From Cycas panzhihuaensis (taxonomy: Eukaryota; Cycadophyta): a stretch of 64,000 bases of DNA. The notes beneath the pieces were generated by a model. The model was not told where the DNA came from, did not search any database, and saw only the letters and a program-made list of their open reading frames with translations. Shown here in pieces: positions 24,651 through 35,399 of this stretch (positions are counted from its first letter, which is position 1; each line of letters opens with the position of its first letter). Both the position numbers and the translations under genes were made by a program. Where the stretch lies: contig CM041465.1 of NCBI GenBank assembly GCA_023213395.1, positions 194,563,741 through 194,627,740 on the forward strand, given 5' to 3'.

Positions 24651-26350
24651 AAGAGTGGCTTATAGTTCTCTTAAACGATCAATTTTGATATAGCCCATAT
24701 GAGCATGCCATAGGGCCGCTTGGGACAATTTTAAGGAGTCAGGATTGTGGTAAAAGCATAGTCATCATCAACATAGTTAGCTTCAGAGGATGGTAAGCCA
24801 GTTAGGCAAAAATGTTTACCATCAAGAATTCTGGTCATAGCCATAGCATTTGAAGGAGGGTGAATGACATAGAGAGTTTGATTATTTGCAGTTGCACTCA
24901 GATCAAATCCATGAGAGACAAGGGTGGAAAGGGAGAGCAGGTTCTACTTCAAAGCAAAAATATATAAAACATCAATAAGTGTAAAATCTGGAAGGCCTGG
25001 GAGTTTTAAGCAAACAGTTCCAAGTCCTTCGACTGGCTAAGATGATTTGTCAGCCATGTGTACAACACCATGAACTTTAGAGTCAAAATCTTGAAAGAAC
25101 TGATGATGACAAGTCATGTGTTGTGTTGCTCCAGTATGCATGATCCACGATAAAGTATTTGAGCTGGTACTATTTGTAACTCCAAGTGGTGAAGGTAAAA
25201 GTGAATAAGCATAGCCATAATGAGCTTCAATATACTTAATGGATCTATCAACAACATTTGATGAAGTGGTCCCAATTCTTTGAAGGTGTGCATTAACAAA
25301 TTACATTCCACCAAAAGCATCTTCAAAAGAAGTATTATCAACATTATATGTACCATGGTGCTGTTGATAACTTGGTAGTTTATTGGTGGCAGTTCTGTAA
25401 TTTTTAGCATAATGTCCTTTTCTATTATACCTTTGGTACATAATTGTTTGATTTCCAATCCCATAAGAAGTATTGGGCTAGTTGGATTATCTCTAATTAC
25501 TAGATCTAGGTCTAGGTTGACTATTTTTGTCTTGGCCTTAAGACTATTTTTGTTGGGGTTGAGGAGTCTGTTGACCAAGAGGACATTGTCCTTATTGTCT
25601 ACCTCTTCCTCTTCCACGGGAATTACCACCTCTATGAGTGTATTAACCTTGATTTTTGGTATAACAAAGATCTTCTTCCACTTCGAAAGCAGCATCAATT
25701 GGATCTAATATAGTAGCAAAGTTAGTATCAAAGGTCTTATCAAATTCAATGAACTTATCAACAAGAGCCTTATAGTTTAGGGTCTTCAAAGTGCCACTAG
25801 ATTGAAGACTTCCTAGTAAATTTTTGTAATTGGGATATAGAGACATGACTGAATCAAGAAAGCCCATGTAATATATTAAGTTTTAAAATCTTTATCAATG
25901 GCTTGCTTGATTGGATAAAGGAGATTAATTGTCTTACTTGCATGTCCTTTCTACATTTTTAATTTACTTATCTTCAACACTAAGTGAATAAATTTTAAGT
26001 CTGATTTAGTGTCAAAGTTCTTCTTAAGAACTTCAAGAACTTTCCATGTTGTATCATGTACAACTTCATCAATGAGATTATGTAGGGAATAATCAGCGAC
26101 AAGTAGTATCCCTGCACAGATTTTATCATCATCAAGTTCCCATTAGCATTTAGTTACATCTTTAGTGGGAGTAGTTGGAGCACCTCCTCTGGAAGAAGAT
26201 GAGGTAGATGTAGTTACAATAAATGGTGTAGGTTTCAAGTGATCTCTCTACAGACCTTCATACTTTACAATATTTCTAATACCAGTGAACCACATATCCC
26301 AATTTTCTTTCCCTTTTAGAATATAGTTCACATTTTGCTTGAACTGTAAA
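24650..26350 (-). pseudogene. Copia-1 gag, zinc knuckle and protease
   Basis: Gag probably starts with MSLQFKQNVNYILKGKENWD near 26355. A middle region follows (SVMSLYPNYKNLLGSLQSSG, 25867-25643) and then a glycine-arginine stretch. The knuckle at about 25445-25400 reads MYQRYNRKGHYAKNYR: the spacing and GH of a CCHC knuckle are kept, but all three Cys positions are Tyr. The protease at about 25145 reads WIMHTGATQHM, with His in place of the catalytic Asp. All these changes are single C-to-T type transitions or one-base changes. Identification rests on order and motifs, and the gene is dead. Confidence 0.82.
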
Positions 26351-26445
26351 GACATGGTATCTTTTAAGAAGGGAAGAAATAAACAAGGGACTATAAAAGT
26401 GATGGTAATAAATGACCAATCACTATTTACAAATGGGAGATACAA

Positions 26446-27834
26446 TGTAGTAGTTTAGGAGAAGGGAGAAGAAGTGAGAATGGTTTCTCAAAGATGAAGG
26501 GAGCAACTTAGAGAAAAGTCACCAACACTTGTGACAAATATTAACCTGACACAGTGGGAATATGAGAAGCATTATGATGAAAATTGGCCACTAACACTTG
26601 TGGCAAATATTAACCTGACACAGTAGGAATGTGAGAAGCACTATGATTATGATTATACTATGGATTACTTTTTACAAATAAGTAAGTGATCAATATACAA
26701 GATTATGGGCCAATGTAGAAGCTGACATTATTGGGTGTACACAACTTAAAACTCAAATGTAGGATGCGTAATCAACCCAATAACCTCTAACTTGTGTCCA
26801 ATATATAGTTGTGGTTGATGAAAGGATGCCCAGGCTTCTAGTAGAATTAAGTTGGCCTTTACCAATGATACCCGCAATTGTGCTTGGTGATGAAATCTAA
26901 GTCACAACGGAGCCCAGGTACTCCCAATCCTCACCCAGTTCACCAATGAGCAGCTATATACCTCCTCTAAAGAGTGGTACATGCATATGCATGGCTATGA
27001 TAGATATTAAATTAGATATATTTTAATCTTGTATTAAAGTTTCAGTTTTCCCAATTGGTTATCAGGATGATCCTTGATTGAGGCACGATGGTATGACTAA
27101 CTAAACCTCACTAATATTTCAGTTTAGTTTAGTCCCAACTTAAAACCCACACCTGATTTGTGGCATGACATTCTGCCAACCAAGGTATCTCAACCTTGGC
27201 AAGTATGTGAACAAGCACAAGATGGTAGAAAATAACATATGTGATGCATTCCTTCTAGGAAGAGTGAAAAGATTATCGAATTGCATCAAATGTACATTTA
27301 ACTAAAAATAGAATGCTTGCTTAGAGTACTTGCTTAGAGTGTCTTTAGAGTGCTTGCTTTGAGTGATTTTGGAGTGCTAAAATGCAATGCTAATAAGTAA
27401 GTGAGGACACTAGATACTGCTCTGATCTAGGTGTTTTTTTCTCACTTTTATAATGGGCTTTGAAGCCTTATAAAAAGAAGGAAGAAAATTTCTTTACTAT
27501 TTTTTTTAAATAAAAAAAAAATAGTCTTCACTAAATTAGCAATAACTATCTCCCATGATGATGAAATGGAGTATCAGTTTTTGTGCTACAAACTAGACTC
27601 AGAGCTTCATCATCTTCAGGAAGTGGAATTAGGTACAAATGAGTTCTGGAAAGTTTTTGGAAGCACCGCAAAGTTAGGAGATTATATTTTTCTAGAATGC
27701 TTATTAAAAATAACTATTGTTCACTAAAATAATAATAACTTCCTCATACGACATCAAAATTGGGTGCCAGTTTTTGTGTTAAAAAGTAGACTCAAAGCCT
27801 CATCTTTAACAATTAGAATCATATTAATTGGAGC
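26446..27834. other. Copia-1 leader region, with a 69-bp tandem duplication
   Basis: Untranslated stretch upstream of gag. AACACTTGTG(A/G)CAAATATTAACC and the following 30 bases occur twice in tandem (about 26522-26577 and 26591-26647). At 27417-27430 the text CTGCTCTGATCTAG resembles a minus-strand initiator-tRNA primer binding site, although the element's own site is at 35083. A pair of AT-rich blocks at 27500-27830 ends at the Gypsy-1 target site. Confidence 0.45.
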
Positions 27835-28890
27835 TAATCCCAAAAGAGCTTCGTTGGTGAAGTAATCAATTATCAACCTTTCCTCCTTGAGATCCTGGGA
27901 GTTAGTGTAGAAAACTCAATAACATCAAAACAACAATGAGCCCATGAAAGGAAAATTCTACACCAAATCAATTATTCTTGACATTGATCCAAAAGTATGA
28001 GGAGTAATACTTTTATTAAACCATGAAAATCTTCATTTAATGGTGGAGAAATCAACTAGCAAAAGAATGGTAAAATTACAAGGAATAAATGTTACAATTA
28101 TACCATAAGGGGGACTCAAACCCTCCAAATTCTTCTCCAAGGATGCTTCCCAAGTCAAGTCTCCAAGAACCACCTCTCCAACCTGTAGAAGGGCTCAATT
28201 TATAGAAAGAAACCTGAATTGCATGTTTAACAAGTGGCAATCATGCAAGTATAACCACTAACCACCAGAATGCATGTTGTCCAAGTGGCCTTCATACAAT
28301 TCTTAAAAAGTTACAGCTTGTAACAAATCTTAACATACTGCAATTTGGCTCAAATTTGGTACACATATAGGAACGCATGTCCCCTCAGCTTCCTCAAATT
28401 TTTAGCTGATTTGGATGTCATTTGATTGCATTTTTATTCATTTAATAATAATATGTATTTGATGTTTTTCTGCTGTCCAAGTGGCCTTCATGCAATTCTT
28501 AAAAGTTGCGGCTTGTAACTGACCTTAACGGACTCCAATTTAGCTCAAATTTGGTACACGTATAGGAACACATGTCTCCTCCACTTACTCAAAAGTTTAG
28601 CTCATTTGGATGTCATTTAGCCATGTTTCTATTAATATAATTATAATATATATTTTCTATTTTTTTCTGCTAGCTGTGGGATTAATTTTTATGCAAAGAC
28701 AAGGCTTGAACTCTATTCAAATGATATTTTCTGAACCCCACCTTTTGTACACATCTAGTGGGATGTGTCTTATCTCTTTAAACAAAATTTCATAGAATTT
28801 TGATACCATTTGGCCATATCTCTTTTAGTTATGCCAATGCCTAGCATTTTCGCGTGATCCTGTAAACATATGGTAGATCCTCACGGATCA
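27835..28890 (-). repeat. Gypsy-1 3' LTR
   Basis: Pairs with 33487-34540. Next to the interior it abuts a purine-rich minus-strand AAGGAAGGGGAGCCA (28891-28905), the polypurine tract. The LTR contains an internal near-repeat of the motif CTGTCCAAGTGGCCTTCATGCAATTCTT (two copies about 200 bp apart, also in the other LTR). Confidence 0.93.
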
Positions 28891-29310
28891 TGGCTCCCCT
28901 TCCTTGGAAAATAGCCAACTCCTGTTTGGCTTAGAATTAGAGATGGGGGAAGTGTTGTTCTCCTTGTTGCCTACTAAACCACTTGGCCTTACTAGGAAAT
29001 TGCCCTGCTACTCCAATCCTGAAAGATTCATGTGTCTTATGTCTTGTTTTGGTAGATTTTCTCTCAAGATACAATCTTCCTTGAGAGGCTCCTCACTTTC
29101 CAAATACAAATCATCAATCAAGGTAAAGTGAACTGGTCCTGTTCCTCATCTAGCATGGAGGGCTCAAAGAGTTTTAAGTATTCAGCATTTACTCGAATAT
29201 ATTTGCATATAAGGTGGAAGATCAAGTTGGAAAGCATTGCCACCTACTTTTCTCAAAATCTTGAATGGTCCATACCTTATAGGTTTGAGTTTCTTACCTT
29301 CTCCTTTTAA
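28891..29310 (-). pseudogene. Gypsy-1 integrase C-terminus
   Basis: Minus-strand reading KPIRYGPFKILRKVGGNAFQ, then LDLPPYMQIYS, is the GPY/F region that ends Gypsy integrases. The tail continues with FTLIDDLYLESEEPLKEDCI and stops just before the polypurine tract. The tail is of the kind that replaces or resembles a chromodomain in several plant Gypsy lineages. I do not assign the exact lineage. Confidence 0.75.
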
Positions 29311-29599
29311 CCTCTCCTTGCTCAAGTATAACCATACTAAATCTCCTTCTTGGAAAGTACACTCTTGCCTATGCTTGTCATGTCTTTCCTTGTACTTTTG
29401 TTGAGTCCTTAGAAGTTGATCATGTACTTCTTTGTGGACTCTGGATCTTCTCCAAATATCTTAAAGCCTTGTCATGCTCCTCCTTCTCTTTGTGGATCCT
29501 TCCTTAGCTTGCATAGAAAACTCTAAGTCAAATGGACTTTGAGGTAAGTATCCCAAACAAACTTCAAAAGGTGCTTTAGAGTGTGATGCATGCATTGCT

Positions 29600-30150
29600 C
29601 TATTAAAAGCAAATTATAGAAAAGCCAATGATTCATCCCAAGTCTTTGGATGCTTGGAATTGTATCCCCTTAATAGATGTACCAAAGTTCTATTCACTAC
29701 TTGGTTTGTCCATCCGTTTGAGGATGGAAACTTGTACTCCTCTTCAATTTGGTATCCATCATCTCCCATAGTGACTTCCAAGAGGATGAAAGGAGACGAG
29801 TGTCCCGACCTGAGATGCTGGAAGAAGGCAAGCCAAAATTCTTCCATACATGCTCAAGAATAACTCGGATGCTCTGCACATGATTGTCTTTTTACAAGGT
29901 ATTAGACATATCATTTTACTGAACCTATCTACAACAACAAAAGATAATCATGTCCTTCCTAGTCATGGGAAGTCCCCCTAAAAAATCAATGGAGATACTT
30001 TCCCAAGGCCTAGTGGGAATAGGTAGTGGTGTATACAATCCTAATTTTCTAGAAGAAGGCTTAGAAGTATTACACATTACACATCCTTTTACATAATTTT
30101 TTACATCATTTTGCAGTTTTGGCCATACAACATATCTTCTCAAGTTTGCT
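29600..30150 (-). pseudogene. Gypsy-1 integrase zinc region and core
   Basis: The zinc-binding end reads VVWPKLQNDVKNYVKGCVMC. The core follows with ESISIDFLGGLPMT (first catalytic Asp). A second block (29879-29697) reads FGLPSSSISGRDTRLL, where the usual catalytic SDRDT is SGRDT. It continues through FHPQTDGQT, where a one-base deletion shifts the frame at the catalytic Glu. The reading resumes as NRTLVHLLRGYNSKHPKTW. Loss of two catalytic positions and the frameshift make it inactive. Confidence 0.9.
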
Positions 30151-30379
30151 AAAGTCTTCTATACCAAAGTGACCACTACTTTAGAAGTATAGGCTTCTCT
30201 AAGCCACTTGATCTTATCTCCTTTTAGTGGAACATAGAGCTACTCCCCTTTGAAACGTAGACCATCCTTCCAAGCAAGTGGGAAGGTCTTCCTTCGCTAG
30301 GTTCTCTAATTCTTCCTTCAAAGCTTCATCTTCATGGTACAAGTCTTTGTACTCTTCATGATGCATTGGTTCCACTGCA

Positions 30380-31590
30380 AACTCATAAGAGAACTACAAA
30401 CAAAAGTAGAAGAAGAAGTGGAACAAGGTGGTCTAGATAACATATCGGCAATTTTGTTATTAGATCCCTTTTATACTTAATTACAATATTGAATTGTTGT
30501 AAATAACTCATCCACTTCATGTGTCTTGCTTCTTTGTAATTTACTTTGAGTTTGTAAAATTGAAGAGGCTTATGATCGGTATGAACTACAACCTCTTTTA
30601 GAGCAAGTATGACCTCCAATGCTTGCATGCTTGATGAAGTGCGAATATTTCTCGATCATATGTGGGGTAGTTCTTCACTTGAGGGTGAAGACTTAGAATG
30701 GTACACAATAGGCTTCCCATCTTGAATAAGGACTGACTCCCATCGCATTTCCACTTGCATCGCCTTCTACTTCAAAAGGCCTTTGCAAATTTGGCATTGC
30801 CAAACCTAAGCTTCACAAATTTTCTTCTTTAAAGAAGAAAGGCTTCTTCCTCCTTGGAACCCCAAGTAAACTTTCTACTAGATTTTGTCAATCCATGTAG
30901 AGGTGTCAGAACTGTGAGAAATGAAGAATGAACTTTCTCAAGTATTGACAAGCTCTAAAAACTTCTCACCTCTGTGATGTTTGTTGGCCTAGGCCATTTG
31001 AGGATGGCTTGAGTCTTGAGTGGATCAATGCTCAACTTTCCTCCTTCAACCACAAAGCCTAAGAAGATCAAGTTCTCCTTGCCAAATTCACACTTCTTCA
31101 CATTAAGCTTCAAATGATGCTTAGCCATAGTCTTTAAAACTTCTTCTATGTCGCAAATGTTCCTCCCATGTGTTGTCTTTGAAAATCAAAATGTCATTAA
31201 GATGTACAACAATAAAATTATCCAAGTAAGGCCTTAATATTTCATTCATTAGCCTCATGAATGTTGCAGAGCATTACACAATCCAAAGGCATAACCATCC
31301 ATTCAAAGAGTCCTTGCTTTGTTTTGAAGGTCTTCCATGTGTCCTCCTCCTTGACCCTAACTTGGTGATAACCACTTTTTAAATCCAATTTAGTGAAATA
31401 ACAAGCATGTCAATTTGATCAAGCAAATCATCTATACGAGGCAAAGGGTAGCGATTTTTAATTGTAATTTTATTCAAAGCATGAAAATCTATACACATTC
31501 TCCATCCTCCATCCTTCTTAGGCACCAAGACAATTGGTGACCCACAAGGTGAACATGAAGGTCTTATGACCCCTTGATCAAGCAACTCCT
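30380..31590 (-). pseudogene. Gypsy-1 reverse transcriptase and RNase H
   Basis: RT starts with [40 protein letters not shown] and [15 protein letters not shown] (31585-31379). The catalytic YxDD box near 31200 reads HLNDILIF, so Tyr and the first Asp of the pair are changed. RNase H (30628-30383) shows EMQALEVILALKEVVVHTDH, an LQFYKLK block and WMSYLQQFNIVIKYKRD. Several frameshifts lie between the blocks. The family makes the DNA copy of the element. Confidence 0.9.
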
Positions 31591-31602
31591 CAACTTGCCT
31601 CT

Positions 31603-32290
31603 TTATCTCATTATTTTCACAATGGAGTGCCTATACAAAGCAACATTAGGTAATGGTGCATCTCCTACAAGAGTGATTTCATGCTCTATCTTTCTCTTTG
31701 GTGGAAGCCCATCAACATGTTGAAATAGAATATCATACCTTATCTTTAACTCCTCAATTTGTTGCATTTGTTTAGGTGATATAAGAAGAGTGTGAGTAGA
31801 AGGACCTTCTTCATCTCTTGGCTCTTCTTTTCTCCTTACCATTAAGATGACAAATTTACCACATGCATTGATCATCCTTTTTGCTTGAGTAGCTGAAATT
31901 AATGCTATCTTATCCAAGTGCTTCTTTGTGGCCTTTATGATGAAGCCCTTGCTATGCTTCATCAATCGATACTTTCTCTCCCTTCGATAGAAGAGTGCAT
32001 CTCGATCCCACAAGTAGGGACTTCCAAGCACAACATGGCATACATCTAGTGGCACCACATCACATATTACCTCATCAACAAAATCATTAGTAATGGAAAA
32101 TTTAAGTGTACATTGCTTTGATATTTGCATTTCCACATCTTTATGGATCCAACCAAGAGGATATGGGTGATGGTGAGGAGTAGTTACCAAACCAATGCTC
32201 TTTACCAAACTTTCTGAGATCAAATTCTTTTGGCTTCCTGGATCTATAATGGCACCAATCATACTATTTCCCACTTGAAGCTTCAAGTGA
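31603..32290 (-). pseudogene. Gypsy-1 protease and linker
   Basis: A 227-codon open block reads VGNSMIGAIIDPGSQKNLIS, the Gypsy retropepsin active site with Pro in place of the usual Ser (D-P-G-S). It then has a VVPLDVCHVVLGSPYLWDRD block that is typical of the end of the protease fold. The remainder is the linker that leads to RT, ending LPPKRKIEHEITL. It is the longest open stretch in the window and could be intact apart from its broken neighbours. Confidence 0.88.
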
Positions 32291-32299
32291 AATAGTTCC

Positions 32300-33410
32300 T
32301 CCTTGTAGCATCATCTTCATAATTTGTAAGTAGAGTGACCTTCTCTTCTTCTCCTTCACTTTGAATCTCCACCTCAGAAAGTAGTGCTTTCCTTTTCCTT
32401 CTTTCTTAATTCCATATCCTTGATATGCTTGACTTTAGTTCTAGATGCAACTTCTAATAATTTCTTTGTAATATGACCACTAATATCACAATGCTCACAA
32501 TAGTTAGAACTTTTAACAAAATTAGTTCTTTTCTTCTTTCCTTCTTGCCTTTTGATGAGTGCCTTTTAGGATTCTTTTCATACTTATTAGAAGTAAAAGT
32601 AGAATATTTAGACATGAATGTAGATTTCTTGCTTTTACTTTCTATTGCCATAGCCATCCTACTTGCTTCTCCAATGGATTGAACCTTAAAAGCCTTAGTT
32701 CCTTCCTTATGTATTCATGTAATCCTCCAATGAATTTCATAAGAGTGACATGTTCATCAATATTAATACCAAGTAGCATGCCATGCCTAAAAAATAAAGA
32801 AGTATAGTCTTGGACACTTACACCTCTCCTTGGCGTAAATATTGCCAAGTGACCCATTGGTCTTCCTCATGACCTATGGGGTAGAATTTCTTCTTTATTA
32901 TTTTCTTAAAATCACTCCATGAAAAAGAAGATACATCATGAGTCTTTAAATATGCATTCCACCATGTCAATGCATGTTTACACAACTTGAGCCTAGCAAA
33001 TGAAAGCTTTTGAGCATTACTATAAGCATAGATTGTGAAGTAGGTTTCAAGTTGATCCAACCAATGGTCCAACTTTTCAAAGATTTACCTCTCCATCATA
33101 AGTTGGAATATCCAACTTTGCCTCCACCTTGAAGGGTTGATGAGATGAAGTACCCTTGCTTTCTTCAAAAGAGTGCTTTAAGGTCTCCTCCTCTTCCTCT
33201 TCATGGTCGTGGTCATATGTGGATCCTCCTTCAAATTCCTTCTCTTTGCCTTTTCCTTTGACTAGAGGTAGAAGGTGGGTCATCATTTGCATCAAGGCTT
33301 CGACGTTCTTCTCAAGCCTTTCAAATCTAATTTCTCCATCTTCTTTTGACCATGGTGCTTGGATTCTTTCTTTGTCTTCTTGGTGATTGTAACACAAGAA
33401 AGTCTTCACC
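32300..33410 (-). pseudogene. Gypsy-1 gag
   Basis: The start at 33409 is MKTFLCYNHQEDKERIQAPW, with an acidic Glu/His-rich stretch. It is followed in another frame (33072-32818) by MDHWLDQLETYFTIYAYSNA, LSFARLKLCKHALTWWNAYL and FSWSDFKKIIKKKFYP, the core of a plant retrotransposon gag. The next block reads VQDYTSLFFRHGMLLGINID. A lysine-rich end with a probable zinc region lies near 32500. One frameshift separates the first two blocks. Gag forms the particle shell. Confidence 0.88.
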
Positions 33411-33468
33411 TTTCTCTTTGTATCCTTTCCTTGTTTGTACCATTTAAGTCCCTACAATAAAGATCAGA

Positions 33469-33481
33469 GGCTCTGATACCA
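33469..33481 (-). promoter_or_regulatory. Gypsy-1 primer binding site
   Basis: Minus-strand TGGTATCAGAGCC, 5 bases inside the 5' LTR (33487). It is complementary to the 3' end of plant initiator methionine tRNA, the usual primer of these elements. Confidence 0.92.
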
Positions 33482-33486
33482 AAATA

Positions 33487-34540
33487 TGATCCCAAAAGAG
33501 CTTAGTTGGTGAAGAAATCAATTATCAACCTTTCCTCCTTGAGATCTTGGGAGTTAGTGTAGAAAACTCAATAACATCAAAACAACAATGAGCCCATGAA
33601 AGGAAAATTCTACACCAAATCAATTATTCTTGACATTGATCTAAAAGTATGAGGAGTAATACTTTTATTAAACCATGAAAATCTCCATTTAATGGTGGAG
33701 AAATCAACTAGCGAAAGAATGGTAAAATTACAAGGAATAAATGTTACAATTATACCATAAGGGGGACTCAAACCCTCCAAATTCTTCTCCAAGGATGCTT
33801 CCCAAGTCAAGTCTCCAAGAACCACCTCTCCAACCTGTAGAAGGGATCAATTTATAGAAAGAAACCTGAATTGCATGTTTAACAAGTGGCAATCATGCAA
33901 GTATAACCACTAACCACCAGAATGCATGTTGTCCAAGTGGCCTTCATACAATTCTTAAAACGTTACAGCTTGTAACAGATCTTAACGTACTCCAATTTGG
34001 CTCAAATTTGCTACACATATAGGGACGCATGTCCCCTCAACTTCCTCAAATTTTTAGCTCATTTAGATGTCATTTGACTACATTTTTATTCATTTAATAA
34101 TAATATGTATTTGCTGTTTTTCTGCTGTCCAAGTGGCCTTCATGCAATTCTTAAAAGTTGCGGCTTGTAACTAACCTTAACGGACTCCAATTCAGTTCAA
34201 ATTTGGTAAACATATAGGAACTCATGTCTCCTCCACTTCCTCAAAATTTTAGCTCATTTGGATGTCATTTAGCCATGTTTCTATTAATATAATTATAATA
34301 TATATTTTCTATTTTTTTCTGCTAGCTGTGGGATTAATTTTTATGCAAAGACAAGGCTTGAACTCTAATCAAATGATATTTTCTGAACCCCACCTTTTGT
34401 ACACATCTAGTGGGATGTGTCTTATCCCTTTAAACAAAATTTCATAGAATTTTGATACCATTTGGCCATATCTCTTTTAGTTATGCCAATGCCTAGCATT
34501 TTCCGCATCCTGTAAACATATGGTAGATCCTCCTGGGTCA
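33487..34540 (-). repeat. Gypsy-1 5' LTR
   Basis: Pairs with 27835-28890. It starts TGATCCC and ends TGGGTCA, followed by the target duplicate GGAGC. The minus-strand promoter would lie in this copy, but I could not pick a convincing TATA box. Confidence 0.93.
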
Positions 34541-34545
34541 GGAGC

Positions 34546-35082
34546 TCTATAGAAGATTTTGCAAACCTATGAAGTTTAGGAAATAAATTTTATTTATGCA
34601 GAAATTTCATGTTGCTAATATCTCATTAACACATGATACCATATGAAATTTCTAACATTTTTTGATCACTAGGGTCCCAATATGGGCAAGATGAGAGCAT
34701 ACAATGATGTATATTTTAAATAGCTTGAAATTCTTTAGAAAAAGTGGATAAAACCTCCCCTTACAATCATTGTTCTAAAAGCTAAAAAAATTTCGACAGC
34801 ATTTCACCTTGTTAAATGGATAAAATGAGGGGAAAGAAAAGAAGAATAAGATAGCATGAATGGCCATTAAAGGATTGGAATCCTTCAGCCTTACAACTCC
34901 TTGTATTATGCTTCCAAACTTACAAAAGAGAAATGGAAAGCAAACAATATAAAATATGCTATGATAATAACTTGAAAATATTTTTAAATCCACTTTCATA
35001 ATCTCCTTCACCACATGGATTATGGGGGAGAAGGAAGTGATGACTCCATTGCAAGTGCAAGTGAGGAATATAAAGGAAGAAA
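34546..35082. other. Copia-1 leader, distal part
   Basis: Non-coding AT-rich stretch between the Gypsy-1 insertion and the Copia-1 primer binding site. Nothing else recognised. Confidence 0.5.
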
Positions 35083-35094
35083 GCTTTGATACCA
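35083..35094 (-). promoter_or_regulatory. Copia-1 primer binding site
   Basis: Minus-strand TGGTATCAAAGC, one mismatch from the initiator-tRNA site TGGTATCAGAGC, placed 2 bases from the 5' LTR end. Confidence 0.85.
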
Positions 35095-35096
35095 TA

Positions 35097-35394
35097 TGAA
35101 AAGAATGGATCTATCTTTCATCTCCATGCACTAAACACAAAGGTAAACATGGGAGTAAGAGAAACTTGAGAGAAAGAAAGTAGCTCTCACAAAATGGGGA
35201 GGTAAGAATGAGCCTCCTCCATTGAGTTTTTACTTTTATATTAAGAGAGAGAGCATTAGAGTTAGGTGAAATTAAATTACACATAATGTACATGAAAGTG
35301 CATTTCACTTAAGTGATCTAATTTAAAGTTCACTTAAGACCCTTTTTAGAAATAATCAACTAATGTAATGACCTTGTGACATTAACCTTTTTTA
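35097..35394 (-). repeat. Copia-1 5' LTR
   Basis: 298 bp. It starts TGAAAAGAATGGATC and pairs with 21072-21368. The outer end has TTTTTTTA where the other copy has TTTTCA, followed by the target duplicate ATTCC. Confidence 0.88.
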
Positions 35395-35399
35395 ATTCC

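Larger units (their letters stand above)
27830..34545 (-). mobile_element. Gypsy-1, complete but dead, nested in Copia-1
   Basis: LTRs 27835-28890 and 33487-34540 (about 1055 bp each) begin TGATCCCAAAAGAGCTT (TAATCCC on the left) and end GG(A/G)TCA. The duplicated target GGAGC stands at 27830-27834 and 34541-34545. The primer binding site is next to the right LTR and the polypurine tract next to the left LTR, so it runs on the minus strand. It codes for gag, protease, RT, RNase H and integrase in Gypsy order over about 4.6 kb. I count about 7 LTR differences in the first 235 nt (3 percent), which makes it the youngest full element here, as expected from its innermost position. Confidence 0.95.
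21067..35399 (-). mobile_element. Copia-1, nested in Gypsy-2, with 5-bp target duplication
   Basis: Direct LTRs (21072-21368 and 35097-35394) start TGAA and end near CA, flanked by ATTCC at 21067-21071 and 35395-35399. The protein reading of the host Gypsy continues across the gap, from SLYFSKVIEHYRN on the right to YDDYFVQDGYLFKG on the left, which confirms the site independently. A polypurine tract borders the left LTR and a primer binding site borders the right LTR, so the element runs on the minus strand. The interior holds gag, protease, integrase, RT and RNase H in Copia order, and is split by Gypsy-1. Over the first 100 nt I count about 12 LTR differences by eye, so it is older than Gypsy-1. 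Confidence 0.93.

Noticed and set aside
29654-29863. Open plus-strand frames inside Gypsy-1 and the other elements
   Set aside because: They are antisense shadows of integrase, RT and gag, which are recognised on the minus strand.
34775-35095. 106-codon minus-strand frame between Gypsy-1 and the Copia-1 LTR
   Set aside because: Sits in the element leader across the primer binding site and has no recognisable domain.
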